A stretch of DNA of 64,000 nucleotides, from NCBI RefSeq assembly GCF_027587025.1, contig NZ_JAPPTI010000002.1:1-64000 (forward strand), in the 5' to 3' direction. Source of the DNA: Vibrio sp. LaRot3. Lineage in GTDB: Bacteria > Pseudomonadota > Gammaproteobacteria > Enterobacterales > Vibrionaceae. The position numbers were made by a program, and so were the translations under genes. The notes under the pieces are model-generated. The model was not told the DNA's origin. It searched no databases and saw only the letters and a list, made by a program, of their open reading frames with translations. Shown one piece after another: positions 1-8,952 of the stretch. Numbering within the stretch: position 1 is the first letter of the stretch; every line of letters begins with the position of its first letter.

Positions 1-1
1 T

Positions 2-838
2 GTTTCACTGGTATTATTAGGCCTACTTTTTAGTACTAACATGGTGTTGTTTGACCCTAAAGGTCCAATTGGACTTGCCCAAGAGTCTTTAATCATCACT
101 TCTGTGCTTTTGATGGCGCTTATCATTATTCCTGTGTTGTTTATGTCGGTGTACTTTCCGTACAAATATCGCCATACCAATAAAGATGCGGAATATAAGC
201 CAGATTGGGAGCATTCCACTAAGATCGAAATCGTGGTTTGGGCGGTTCCGTGTTTGATCATTTTAGCTTTGGGCTGGGTAACTTATCTTACTACCTATTC
301 TTTAGACCCGCGCAAAGAGCTAGTTTCCGATAAAGAGCCTCTTACTATTCAAGTGGTGGCGATGAACTGGAAGTGGTTGTTTATCTACCCTGAGCAGCAA
401 GTCGCGACAGTCAATGAGGTCGCTTTCCCTATCGATCGTCCGGTTGAATTCTTGGTGACCTCTGATACCACCATGAACTCTTTCTTCATTCCACAACTAG
501 GTAGCCAAGTGTATGCGATGGCTGGCATGGAAAACCGCGTCAACCTAATGGCAAATGAGCAGGGCGTTTATCGCGGTATGTCAGCTAACTACAGTGGCTT
601 TGGTTTTGCCAACATGCGCTTCAAAGCGCACGCGACAGACGATGCCGCGTTTGAGCAGTGGATCTCAGAAGTGAAGTCTTCTCAGCAAGTGCTGAATGAT
701 GCGTCTTACGCAGAGCTTACCGCGAACGCGAAAGAGCAAATCAAGACGCCTCACCCAGTGACTTATTACGCAACAGTAGATCCACTGAGATTCAAAGACA
801 TTATTGAAAAACATTCAGGAGCGCAAAATGGCTTATAA
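2..838 (+). CDS. cyoA: Cytochrome bo3 ubiquinol oxidase subunit II (CyoA), 5' end missing
   Basis: Subunit II of the proton-pumping quinol oxidase. The reading frame is open from base 2, so the true start lies left of the window; 278 residues are visible. After a hydrophobic stretch comes the DPKGPIG segment of the mature N-terminus, two transmembrane helices, then a periplasmic cupredoxin-like domain carrying MNWKW, NSFFIP and [11 protein letters not shown], all close to E. coli CyoA. The CuA ligands of cytochrome c oxidases are absent, as expected for a quinol oxidase. The residue aligned with the lipidated Cys25 of E. coli CyoA is Thr (F-S-T-N instead of S-G-C-N), so this copy appears not to be a lipoprotein. 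The first visible ATG (41) lies inside the mature-protein region and is not the start. It overlaps cyoB by 11 bases. Confidence 0.95.
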   Translation, partial: VSLVLLGLLFSTNMVLFDPKGPIGLAQESLIITSVLLMALIIIPVLFMSVYFPYKYRHTNKDAEYKPDWEHSTKIEIVVWAVPCLIILALGWVTYLTTYSLDPRKELVSDKEPLTIQVVAMNWKWLFIYPEQQVATVNEVAFPIDRPVEFLVTSDTTMNSFFIPQLGSQVYAMAGMENRVNLMANEQGVYRGMSANYSGFGFANMRFKAHATDDAAFEQWISEVKSSQQVLNDASYAELTANAKEQIKTPHPVTYYATVDPLRFKDIIEKHSGAQNGL

Positions 839-2924
839 AGGCGATGTTTATGCCGAGCCGGATGCGATTTTCGGCAAATTGAACTGGGATGTTATCCCTT
901 ATTCTGATCCAGTAATCCTGCCTGTGATGATTGCTGTGGTTCTTGGTGGTGCGGGTCTGTTGGGTCTGATCACTTACATGGGTAAATGGAAATATCTATG
1001 GGAAAACTGGTTAACCTCTGTTGACCATAAACGCATTGGTGTCATGTATATCATCGTGGCATTGGTGATGATGGTACGTGGTTTTTCCGACGCGATTTTG
1101 ATGCGCTCGCAACAAGCGGCCGCCACAATAGATGCTTCCTATCTTCCTCCCGAACACTATGACCAGATCTTTACTGCTCATGGTGTAATTATGATCTTCT
1201 TCGTTGCCATGCCACTTGTGGTTGGTTTAATGAACATCATTGTTCCACTGCAAATCGGAGCGCGAGATGTTGCCTTTCCATTCCTGAACTCACTGAGTTT
1301 CTGGTTGTTTGTGGTGGGTGCCATTTTGATCAACATGTCGCTATTCATTGGTGAGTTTGCCGCAACGGGCTGGTTAGCGTATCCACCGCTCTCAGGGATG
1401 GAATATAGCCCTTGGGTTGGGGTTGATTATTGGCTCTGGTCATTGCAGATATCGGGTATTGGTACTCTGTTAACGGGTGTGAACTTTGTAGTGACGATTC
1501 TACGAATGCGCGCTCCGGGTATGAAGCTGATGCAAATGCCAGTGTTTACATGGACAGCACTATGTTCAAACGCACTGATTGTTTTGGCTTTCCCAATTTT
1601 AACGGTGACGTTAACTCTACTCACGCTTGATCGATACATTGGTACTCATTTCTTCACCAATGATATGGGCGGCAACCAAATGATGTATGTAAACCTCATT
1701 TGGGCATGGGGTCACCCTGAGGTTTATATCCTTATTCTGCCTGCGTTTGGTATTTTCTCTGAAGTGTGTGCGACGTTTGCTCGTAAACGTCTGTTTGGTT
1801 ATACCTCGCTCGTTTGGGCAACGGCGGTCATCATGGTGCTTTCATTCATCGTATGGCTACACCACTTCTTTACTATGGGGGCAGGGGCAAGCGTAAACGC
1901 TTTCTTTGGAATCGCCACCATGATCATATCCATACCCACCGGGGTTAAGATATTTAACTGGTTGTTTACCATGTACAAAGGGCGCGTCGAGTTCAGCGCA
2001 AGTATGTGGTGGACGATAGCCTTCTTAATTACCTTTACTATCGGTGGGATGACGGGCGTTATGTTGGCGGTTCCAGCAGCGAACTTTGTTCTACATAACA
2101 GCTTGTTTGTTATTGCACACTTCCACAACGTAATCATCGGTGGTGCGGTATTTGGTTACTTTGCGGGTATCACCTACTGGTGGCCAAAAGCGACGGGTTA
2201 CATGCTGAATGAAAAACTCGGTAAGGTAGCATGTGCACTTTGGACGATTGGTTTCTTTGTCGCCTTTATGCCGGTTTATGTTCTTGGCTTTAATGGCATG
2301 ACTCGTCGTTTGAACGTCACAGATAACCCTGAATGGGCGCCATTACTTTGGATTGCTGCGTTTGGCGTATGCATTATCGCCGCAGGCATTGCTGTGCAGT
2401 TCTACCAGTTCTACGTGAGTATCCGCGATCGCAAACAGAACCTAGATACAACGGGTGACCCTTGGGATGGCCGTACTCTAGAGTGGGCGACGTCGTCACC
2501 ACCTCCATTCTACAACTTTGCGACATTGCCAAAGATCCACGATCGTGATGAGCATCATTACCGTAAAGAGAATGGCCTAGCGTATCAAAAACCTGAGAAA
2601 TACAAGCGCATTCACATGCCAAAGAATACTTGGGCTGGTGTGGTTATCAGTGCGTTCTCTTTGGTGTTTGGTTTTGCCTTTGTATGGCACATCTGGTGGA
2701 TGGTTCTCTTTGGCACATTGGGCATGGTTGCTTCTTGGATCGTCTACAGCTTCCAGCGCAGCAAAGACTTCTATGTAGAAGTGGCAGAAGTTGAAGCGAT
2801 TGAAGAACCGCATTTAGCGCAAGTTTACGCTAAGCGCCCTGAGTTTGAGGTTAAGCCTCAGACTAGTGAGAAAGACGACGATGACAAAGATGCAGACCTT
2901 AAGCCTGCAGATGCAACGGCATAA
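828..2924 (+). CDS. cyoB: Cytochrome bo3 ubiquinol oxidase subunit I (CyoB)
   Basis: Catalytic heme-copper subunit (698 residues), which oxidises ubiquinol, reduces O2 to water and pumps protons across the inner membrane. Visible landmarks are the quinone-site segment [13 protein letters not shown], the low-spin heme ligand in FTAHGVIM, the CuB His and cross-linked Tyr in WGHPEVY, the two CuB histidines in WLHHFF, and the two heme ligands in IAHFHN. The ATG at 828 is chosen because AGGA lies just upstream and the protein then begins like E. coli CyoB; an in-frame ATG at 804 would lie deeper inside cyoA. The tail is longer than in E. coli (about 663 residues) and ends in an acidic DDDDKD-type segment of unknown meaning. 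Confidence 0.97.
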   Translation: MAYKGDVYAEPDAIFGKLNWDVIPYSDPVILPVMIAVVLGGAGLLGLITYMGKWKYLWENWLTSVDHKRIGVMYIIVALVMMVRGFSDAILMRSQQAAATIDASYLPPEHYDQIFTAHGVIMIFFVAMPLVVGLMNIIVPLQIGARDVAFPFLNSLSFWLFVVGAILINMSLFIGEFAATGWLAYPPLSGMEYSPWVGVDYWLWSLQISGIGTLLTGVNFVVTILRMRAPGMKLMQMPVFTWTALCSNALIVLAFPILTVTLTLLTLDRYIGTHFFTNDMGGNQMMYVNLIWAWGHPEVYILILPAFGIFSEVCATFARKRLFGYTSLVWATAVIMVLSFIVWLHHFFTMGAGASVNAFFGIATMIISIPTGVKIFNWLFTMYKGRVEFSASMWWTIAFLITFTIGGMTGVMLAVPAANFVLHNSLFVIAHFHNVIIGGAVFGYFAGITYWWPKATGYMLNEKLGKVACALWTIGFFVAFMPVYVLGFNGMTRRLNVTDNPEWAPLLWIAAFGVCIIAAGIAVQFYQFYVSIRDRKQNLDTTGDPWDGRTLEWATSSPPPFYNFATLPKIHDRDEHHYRKENGLAYQKPEKYKRIHMPKNTWAGVVISAFSLVFGFAFVWHIWWMVLFGTLGMVASWIVYSFQRSKDFYVEVAEVEAIEEPHLAQVYAKRPEFEVKPQTSEKDDDDKDADLKPADATA

Positions 2925-2937
2925 GGATAGGTGAGTT

Positions 2938-3579
2938 ATGACTGCAATTATTGAATCTGATTTAGAACAACCGAAAGTTGTTCCGGCTGAGCCAGAGGCA
3001 CATGATGATCACGATCATCATGATTACGCTGGCGATACCATATTTGGTTTCTGGATTTACATCCTGAGTGACTGTCTGCTGTTTGGTACTTTGTTCGCTG
3101 TATTCGCAGTGTTCTCAAACAGCTTCGCGGGCATTATTGAGCCTTCTGAGCTATTTAACCTTTGGTTTGTCGCTGGTGGTACGGCATTGCTGCTATTTAG
3201 TAGTTTTACTTTTGGTATGGCAATGCTCAAAGCGCAAGTTCAAGACATGAGTGGTATGTTCCGCTGGTTGGGCATTACCTTTGCGCTCGGTCTTGGCTTC
3301 TTGGTGATGGAGCTGTATGAGTTCCACCACTTTAGTGTTGCGGGTGCGACTTTTGACAGCAGTGCGTATTGGTCATCTTTCTATGCACTGGTTGCGACGC
3401 ACGGTCTACACGTGTTCGCAGGTCTAGTTTGGATGATTGTCCTTTACTTCCACTTTAAGCGTGATGGTTTTACCGAAGATAACCGTGCTCGTTTGAACTG
3501 CTTGAGTTTGTTCTGGCACTTCTTAGACGTTATCTGGATTTGCGTGTTTAGCGTGGTTTACTTGATGGGAGTATTGTAA
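2938..3579 (+). CDS. cyoC: Cytochrome bo3 ubiquinol oxidase subunit III (CyoC)
   Basis: A 213-residue polytopic membrane protein of the heme-copper oxidase subunit III family with five predicted helices. The N-terminus has a His/Asp-rich stretch (HDDHDHHD) before the conserved segment FGFWIYILSDCLLF. HGLHVFAGLVWM and the C-terminal LNCLSLFWHFLDVIW are typical of the family. Subunit III stabilises the oxidase and contains no redox centre. An AAGGA site lies shortly upstream of the ATG, 14 bases after cyoB, and the TAA stop shares a base with the cyoD ATG. Confidence 0.96.
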   Translation: MTAIIESDLEQPKVVPAEPEAHDDHDHHDYAGDTIFGFWIYILSDCLLFGTLFAVFAVFSNSFAGIIEPSELFNLWFVAGGTALLLFSSFTFGMAMLKAQVQDMSGMFRWLGITFALGLGFLVMELYEFHHFSVAGATFDSSAYWSSFYALVATHGLHVFAGLVWMIVLYFHFKRDGFTEDNRARLNCLSLFWHFLDVIWICVFSVVYLMGVL

Positions 3580-3917
3580 TGGGACACTCAACGGACACAG
3601 GCCAAGGCGGCCAAGCTCACGGTAGCGTGAAAGAGTATGTGACTGGCTTAGTTTATTCCCTATTGTTGACCATCATTCCTTTTGCAATGGTGATGTTCGG
3701 TATTGGAGACAAGCCGCTTGTTATTGCTGTGATCATGATTACAGCAGTGGCGCAAATCTTGGTGCAGTTGATTTTCTTCTTGCACATGAATACATCCTCA
3801 GAACAGATGTGGAACACCACTTCAGCGGTGTTTGTGGTCGTGATAGTTGCGATCATATTGATAGGCTCTCTATGGATCATGGAGCACCTAAATCACAACA
3901 TGCTGATGGGGCACTAA
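3579..3917 (+). CDS. cyoD: Cytochrome bo3 ubiquinol oxidase subunit IV (CyoD)
   Basis: Small membrane subunit of 112 residues with three hydrophobic helices, matching the COX4_pro/CyoD family. The helix containing AQILVQLIFFLHMN is characteristic. The subunit aids assembly of the CuB centre in E. coli. It is translationally coupled to cyoC (TAATG overlap) and followed by cyoE after 12 bases. Confidence 0.95.
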   Translation: MGHSTDTGQGGQAHGSVKEYVTGLVYSLLLTIIPFAMVMFGIGDKPLVIAVIMITAVAQILVQLIFFLHMNTSSEQMWNTTSAVFVVVIVAIILIGSLWIMEHLNHNMLMGH

Positions 3918-3929
3918 CCGGAAGAGCTC

Positions 3930-4844
3930 ATGTTTAATCACTATTTACAACTGACGAAACCGGGCATTATTCGCGGCAACCTTGTTGCCGCGGCTGCTGG
4001 CTTCTTCCTTGCTTCTCAAGGACAGATAGACTGGCAGATTTTTGCAGCGGTATGTATCGGTACGACATTGATTGTCGCGTCAGGTTGCGTGTTTAACAAC
4101 TACATCGATAGAGATATCGATGCCAAGATGAAGCGTACCTGTCAGCGAGAATTGGTGCAGAAAATTGTACCTGTTTCTCATGCATTGATCCTTGCAGCCG
4201 TATTAGGTGTTGCAGGATTTGCCACTCTCTACTTTTATACCTCTTTGGTTGCTTTTGCATTTGGTGTACTTGGCTTTGCGGTTTATGTTGGTTTTTATAG
4301 CCTTTACTACAAGCGTCAGTCAGTACATGGCACGTTGATCGGTGGTTTATCTGGAGCTTGTCCTCCAGTAATCGGCTACTGCGCTGTGACTAATCAGCTA
4401 GATATGGGCGGAGCTATTTTGTTCCTTACGTTCTGTATTTGGCAGATTCCTCACTCTTATGCCATCGCCATTTATCGTTTTAACGATTACAAAGCGGCTT
4501 CTATCCCTGTCTTACCAATTAAAGAGGGGATTGCGAAAGCGAGAACTCACATTATTGGTTACATCATTGCGTTTGCCGTTGCTGCTTTTGCATTAACTTA
4601 CTTAGGTTATGCGGGCAGTTGGTATGCTCTGGGTATGGGGCTAGTGAGCCTATATTGGTTGTATTTGGCGAAAGTAAGCTTTCAAAAGATGCCTGCTGAG
4701 CAGTGGGGCAAACAACTTACTATCTTCTCCATTGTGAGTATTATGGTGTTTTGCTTGCTGATTTCTGTCGATTTTTCTTCACCAGATGTTCCTGTTTCTC
4801 ACCATGCGGCTGTTGTATCCGCAATGCTTGATGGAATGATTTAA
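3930..4844 (+). CDS. cyoE: Protoheme IX farnesyltransferase (heme O synthase)
   Basis: UbiA-family membrane prenyltransferase of 304 residues that adds a farnesyl group to heme B to make heme O, the heme of the bo3 active site. The first Asp-rich motif NNYIDRDIDAKMKRT and the second region RFNDYKAASIPVLP are intact, and about nine hydrophobic segments follow the family pattern. It is the fifth gene of the cyo operon and couples to the SCO1 gene through TAATG, so cofactor synthesis and copper delivery are probably co-transcribed with the oxidase. Confidence 0.96.
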   Translation: MFNHYLQLTKPGIIRGNLVAAAAGFFLASQGQIDWQIFAAVCIGTTLIVASGCVFNNYIDRDIDAKMKRTCQRELVQKIVPVSHALILAAVLGVAGFATLYFYTSLVAFAFGVLGFAVYVGFYSLYYKRQSVHGTLIGGLSGACPPVIGYCAVTNQLDMGGAILFLTFCIWQIPHSYAIAIYRFNDYKAASIPVLPIKEGIAKARTHIIGYIIAFAVAAFALTYLGYAGSWYALGMGLVSLYWLYLAKVSFQKMPAEQWGKQLTIFSIVSIMVFCLLISVDFSSPDVPVSHHAAVVSAMLDGMI

Positions 4845-5449
4845 TGACAAAAAATCCAGTAAAATGGGTATTAGCAGCTGGCGCTTTTGCGCTAGCCGCT
4901 ATTCTTGCTCTCTATTTTTATAACACCACATTGCCCGTTGGCGAAAAGCCTCGTCAGCTAAAAGATCTTGGCGGCCACTTCGCTTTAAATAGTGCAGATG
5001 GCACGGTGGATCTTAAGCAATATCAAGACAAAGTGGTTGTGCTCTATTTTGGCTTTCTCAACTGTGCAGAAGTGTGTCCTTCTTCAATGGGTGTCATGTC
5101 AGCGGCATTTAAGCAAGTTGATAACAAGTATTACGATGATATTCAGGGCTTTTTCGTGAGCGTTGATCCGGGTCGCGACGATCTCAAATCACTTGAAGAG
5201 TTTGCCAAATATTTTGACCCACGTATGCAAGGCATCACCGGGACAGAGGCGCAAATTCAAGAGTTAACTCGTCAATACGGAGTTTACTTTGATTTGGTTG
5301 ATATGGAATCGTCAGAGTTAGCTTACACGGTTGATCACGCTTCTCGCTTTTACATTATCGATAGAACGGGCAAGTTGGTTGATTCAATGAGCCATACCAC
5401 CACACCAATTGAGTTGGCGGCGCAAATTGAGCGCACGCTAAACAACTAA
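4844..5449 (+). CDS. SCO1/SenC-family copper chaperone
   Basis: A 201-residue membrane-anchored thioredoxin-fold protein. One N-terminal hydrophobic helix (about residues 8-26) is followed by a periplasmic domain with the CxxxC copper site (Cys74 and Cys78 in NCAEVCP) and the third ligand His in VDHASRFY. SCO proteins deliver copper to, or reduce, the metal site of heme-copper oxidases. Bo3 oxidase has CuB but no CuA, so a role in CuB loading is inferred from position. The start overlaps the cyoE stop by one base. Confidence 0.92.
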   Translation: MTKNPVKWVLAAGAFALAAILALYFYNTTLPVGEKPRQLKDLGGHFALNSADGTVDLKQYQDKVVVLYFGFLNCAEVCPSSMGVMSAAFKQVDNKYYDDIQGFFVSVDPGRDDLKSLEEFAKYFDPRMQGITGTEAQIQELTRQYGVYFDLVDMESSELAYTVDHASRFYIIDRTGKLVDSMSHTTTPIELAAQIERTLNN

Positions 5450-5488
5450 ATTTTAGGTCCAACAAGACCATTTAAAGGGAGTTTTCTG

Positions 5489-5986
5489 ATGTTTAAGAAA
5501 TTTACCTTAGCCTGTTTATTCGCGGCAATTGCAGCGCCAAGTTTCGCCCATCATCATACTGATCACAAACCCAATGCCGAGCATGTTACCCACGGTGGGG
5601 CTATTGTCGTCAATCAGCATCTCAAAGTAGAAAAGGCCTATGCCAAAGCGACGATACCGGGCATAAAAGTCAGCTCAGGTTACTTTTCTCTGACTAACTT
5701 AGGGGATAAGCCTTTGCGTTTTGTCGGTGTGGAGACACCTGCGGTGAAACACACCGAGTTCCATCGTATGTTTATGCGTGATAGCAAAATGGCGATGCGC
5801 AAAGTGGATTATATCGAAGTCGAACCAAACCAAACCTTTGAATTGACTCCCGGCGGTTACCATTTAATGTTTATGGGCGTTCAACAACAACTAAAGCCTA
5901 ATACTTCGTTGCAGCTGACCTTGATTGAAGAAAGCGGTCAACGATATGATTTCGATATGCCGATTGTGGCTAACGATAAACATTAG
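5489..5986 (+). CDS. PCuAC-type periplasmic copper chaperone
   Basis: Exported 165-residue protein of the PCuAC (DUF461) family. A signal peptide ends near PSFAHHH, followed by a His-rich segment (HHHTDHK) and a cupredoxin-like domain with the spaced Met/His Cu(I) motif: HTEFHRMFM, MAMRKV and, further on, GGYHLMFMG. These proteins bind Cu(I) and work with SCO proteins in loading oxidase copper centres. The site AAAGGGAG lies just upstream of the ATG. Its place directly after SCO1 supports a shared copper-insertion role. Confidence 0.9.
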   Translation: MFKKFTLACLFAAIAAPSFAHHHTDHKPNAEHVTHGGAIVVNQHLKVEKAYAKATIPGIKVSSGYFSLTNLGDKPLRFVGVETPAVKHTEFHRMFMRDSKMAMRKVDYIEVEPNQTFELTPGGYHLMFMGVQQQLKPNTSLQLTLIEESGQRYDFDMPIVANDKH

Positions 5987-6002
5987 AGTAGGGTGCTGAT
6001 GT

Positions 6003-6503
6003 ATGGGTAACAAAGCGTTTTTCTTTGGCGTATCTCTTTTGGTAAGCCTTAATGTGTTCGCTCAGGAGCAAACCACAACATCAATGGATGCGATTGCTGA
6101 CGAACAAAGCTTGATGTGCGACACCGAGTTAAGGGCACTGTCTCTCGCAAGTTTGAAAAGTAACCCTCATCGCATGCTGGCTTACAACAAATCTGGCAAC
6201 GATATCCATTTGTTTAATGCGCTAGCGGTTACTCAATACCGAGATAGAAAAAGCCACGTTACCTTTCATGGTGTAAAAAACAGCAATGGTGGATGTGATA
6301 CCTCGGTGACTGAAAGTTATGTTCTTCAAACCTCTTGTGCTGATGCTCGCCATGAAGCGTTTAGCAAGTGGGAGTTTCAAGGTAAGTTGGATGAGACAAC
6401 GGTAGTACTTCAGGCAAAACGAGTGGAAGGGAAACAAGCCTTCTTAACTGATCAAAAACCGAATATATGTTTAGTCACCACGCGGCGCATGGTACTCAAC
6501 TAG
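6003..6503 (+). CDS. Small exported protein of unknown function
   Basis: A 166-residue protein that I do not recognise. It begins with a clear signal peptide (hydrophobic FFFGVSLLVSLNVFA, likely cleaved before QEQTT). The mature part has four cysteines (LMCDTE, GGCDTS, QTSCAD, NICLV), suggesting two disulfides in the periplasm. A GAGTAGGG-like ribosome site lies upstream. It is 16 bases after the PCuAC gene and ends at a strong terminator, so it is probably the last gene of the cyo operon. Confidence 0.75.
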   Translation: MGNKAFFFGVSLLVSLNVFAQEQTTTSMDAIADEQSLMCDTELRALSLASLKSNPHRMLAYNKSGNDIHLFNALAVTQYRDRKSHVTFHGVKNSNGGCDTSVTESYVLQTSCADARHEAFSKWEFQGKLDETTVVLQAKRVEGKQAFLTDQKPNICLVTTRRMVLN

Positions 6504-6514
6504 TGTATCGAATG

Positions 6515-6550
6515 ACAAAACCCTGATGGAAACATCGGGGTTTTGTTTTA
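6515..6550 (+). terminator. Rho-independent terminator closing the cyo operon
   Basis: Perfectly spaced stem ACAAAACCCTGATG / CATCGGGGTTTTGT (one G-U pair) around a GAAA loop, followed by a T-rich run. It begins 12 bases after the last stop codon. Confidence 0.88.
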
Positions 6551-6825
6551 TTAGCTGTCTGAATTTGAACAAAAATTATGATGATAAGTGAGGTATAACT
6601 GTTTTCGTAACGACAAATTATTGCAATGGATCTGCGGAGCGTTTGCTTGTAACGTGCGCCTGCTTGCTTATGTGTCTAGTAACACCATACAAGCTGTCAG
6701 TATGACGTTGTTGATGAACCAACCTATCTAATGTTCTATTAGATATGAAACCACATGGAAACTGGTGCGGCATTTCAATTTGCAACCCTCTTGCGCGAGC
6801 AAATAACGAAAATTGAAGTCCCATA
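6551..6825 (+). promoter_or_regulatory. Leader of the EIIC-EAL gene with an 8-bp inverted repeat
   Basis: Non-coding stretch before the EIIC-EAL gene. The only clear structure is a perfect inverted repeat TATCTAAT-GTTCT-ATTAGATA at 6725-6745, about 80 bases before the start. It could be an operator or an RNA hairpin. I see no recognisable c-di-GMP riboswitch and no convincing small gene. Confidence 0.4.
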
Positions 6826-8856
6826 ATGAAAATAAAACCGCTTTATAGTTTGTTGGCAAATATCTCCGAAAACGCTTATATCAATGGCCTATGTAATGTA
6901 TTTGTGATGCTTTTACCGGTCAGTTTGCTATCGGCTTTTTGTATGTTAATTGGCCATGGTTTCGAACTGTTAGGGTACGATTGGCTAGGGCAAAAAATCA
7001 TACTAACCAGTACCTTGGTGTGGAAACTTTTTCCAATTCTTCTCGTGGTTTATTTCTCTCAGTTCTTGGCTGGTTATGAGAGAGTGTCGCGCGCCAATGT
7101 CATTACTTCATCACTGCTGATTTATGTGATTATTTGTCACGAGTGGGGCATGCTTCAGCCGGGAACGGTCGTGCCTTCCAACTACCCGTTAGCGGTACTG
7201 ATTCCTTTGTTTGTCAGTAAAACATTGGCTTTGTTTACGCGTAAGAAACTGTTCCTCGAATCTGACTTACCGAATGTGGTCGATCAAACCCTGAACCTTG
7301 TTGTTTCAACCATTGTATTGGTATTCACTTACTCAATGGCTGGGATTTTGCTGAAAAGTGCGGTGGATTGGGGTATTGGTGCAGAGTCGCTGCTACCGAG
7401 CTTAGATACCTGTTCGCTTTCGAGTGCATTGACATACGAGTTGCTGCGTAACGTATTGTGGTCAATCGGTATCAATGGCCACATTATACTTTCTCCATAT
7501 AAAAGTGAGTTGTATGAACTGACCCAGCAAAGTTTTGCGTTGCACAATGAGCTTGGTACGCCATTACCAATCATTACCAGTAATTTTTACGATATTTACG
7601 CAGGGATTGGCGGGGCAGGTAATACCTTAAGCTTGGTACTTTGCATGCTGCTGTTTACCAAAAACAAAGCGTATCGAACGCTTGCGCTTGCGGCTTTAAC
7701 CTTGAGCATATTTAACATCAATGAACCGATACTGTTTGGCTTACCAATTATTTTTAATCCGGTTCTGATCGTGCCATTTTTGTTAACCCCTCTGATTGGC
7801 TTGAGCTTGGCTTATTTTGTTACCGCGAGCGGTTTGGTATTGCCTGTATCAAGTGTGATCAGTTGGATGACGCCTGTCTTTTTCAGTGGTTACCACGCAA
7901 CGGGTGGAGATGAGGCGGCAGTGGTATTGCAGTTGGCCATCTTGTTGGTTGGCGTGGCGATTTACTATCCATTCTTCAAACAAATGGACAAAGTCGTCGG
8001 TGGTAATGCCATTTTCACTAAGGGGCTATCGGATAATTTTTTTGTTTATCCTCAAGTTGCGAAAAGGCAAGAAGTCGTCGGGCTATTACCTCAAATGAGT
8101 GCTAATTTATCTGCCCAGCGTCATATTGCAGAACTGCAAAATAACGGTGAGTTTGTTCTCTTCTATCAACCTCAAATGGACATTCGCCGAGGTAAAGTTA
8201 GCTCTTTAGAAGTGCTGATTCGACACAAAAGTAACAAAGGGGTGATTACCCCGCCGACGTTTTTGTCGAGCTTTGCCAAATTGGGTTTAACGTCTGAGAT
8301 TGATCTCTGGGTAGTTAAGCAGGCGCTAGAAGAAGTGGCTCCGTTAACGGTGAATCCTGACTTTAAAGTCTCGATTAACATTTCTCCGGATACGTTTTTA
8401 GTGGAAGGCTTTGCCGATATTGTCACTAATCTCATTGAGCAAAGCTGCGTTGACTTCTCTCAAGTGGAACTAGAAATTACAGAGGACTTGCTGATTCAAG
8501 ATGAGCAGACTACAGCAAGTGTATTAGCTCGTTTACAGCAGTTAGGCATCAGTATCGCGTTGGATGATTTTGGTTCCGGTTACTCATCGATTGGTTATTT
8601 GAGTAGCTACGAGTTTGATAAGGTAAAAATCGACCGATCTTTAGTGCTTAATCTAAAGAACAAAAACGGTCGGGAGATGTTTAGTCTTACCAGTCAATTG
8701 GTTCGAGTTACCGGTGCTGAGATAGTGGTAGAGGGCGTTGAACACGTAAATGAAATGATGTTTATGCGCGAGCAAAACATTGAACTGATCCAAGGCTACT
8801 ACTTCTATAAGCCCATGCCTTTAAGTGAAGTTATAGAGCGAAAACTATTTGGATAG
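6826..8856 (+). CDS. PTS EIIC-like membrane domain fused to an EAL c-di-GMP phosphodiesterase
   Basis: A 676-residue fusion. Residues 1 to about 390 are a polytopic domain of the lactose/cellobiose PTS EIIC family, shown by the signature INEPILFGLPIIFNP. There is no EIIA, EIIB or HPr domain and none is encoded nearby. In the segment GINGHI an Asn stands where family members usually have His (GIHG), which is thought to matter for the phosphosugar site. From about residue 420 there is a complete EAL domain: E-V-L catalytic Glu, INISPDTF, EITED, LDDFGSGYS, KIDRS, EGVE and IQGYYFYKP. All metal and catalytic residues look present, so c-di-GMP hydrolysis is expected. I infer a sugar-sensing phosphodiesterase. 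The ribosome site is weak. Confidence 0.88.
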   Translation: MKIKPLYSLLANISENAYINGLCNVFVMLLPVSLLSAFCMLIGHGFELLGYDWLGQKIILTSTLVWKLFPILLVVYFSQFLAGYERVSRANVITSSLLIYVIICHEWGMLQPGTVVPSNYPLAVLIPLFVSKTLALFTRKKLFLESDLPNVVDQTLNLVVSTIVLVFTYSMAGILLKSAVDWGIGAESLLPSLDTCSLSSALTYELLRNVLWSIGINGHIILSPYKSELYELTQQSFALHNELGTPLPIITSNFYDIYAGIGGAGNTLSLVLCMLLFTKNKAYRTLALAALTLSIFNINEPILFGLPIIFNPVLIVPFLLTPLIGLSLAYFVTASGLVLPVSSVISWMTPVFFSGYHATGGDEAAVVLQLAILLVGVAIYYPFFKQMDKVVGGNAIFTKGLSDNFFVYPQVAKRQEVVGLLPQMSANLSAQRHIAELQNNGEFVLFYQPQMDIRRGKVSSLEVLIRHKSNKGVITPPTFLSSFAKLGLTSEIDLWVVKQALEEVAPLTVNPDFKVSINISPDTFLVEGFADIVTNLIEQSCVDFSQVELEITEDLLIQDEQTTASVLARLQQLGISIALDDFGSGYSSIGYLSSYEFDKVKIDRSLVLNLKNKNGREMFSLTSQLVRVTGAEIVVEGVEHVNEMMFMREQNIELIQGYYFYKPMPLSEVIERKLFG

Positions 8857-8896
8857 TTGCACTGTAAAGCTTAACAGCATTGTGCCATGAATAGTG

Positions 8897-8930
8897 AAAC
8901 GCCACTCTGAAAAGAGTGGCGTTTATTGTT
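8897..8930. terminator. Bidirectional terminator between convergent genes
   Basis: Perfect 12-bp stem AAACGCCACTCT / AGAGTGGCGTTT with a GAAA loop between the EIIC-EAL gene and the convergent chemoreceptor gene. It can serve both strands. Confidence 0.85.
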
Positions 8931-8952
8931 ATGGGCTGTGTATGGCTAATCA

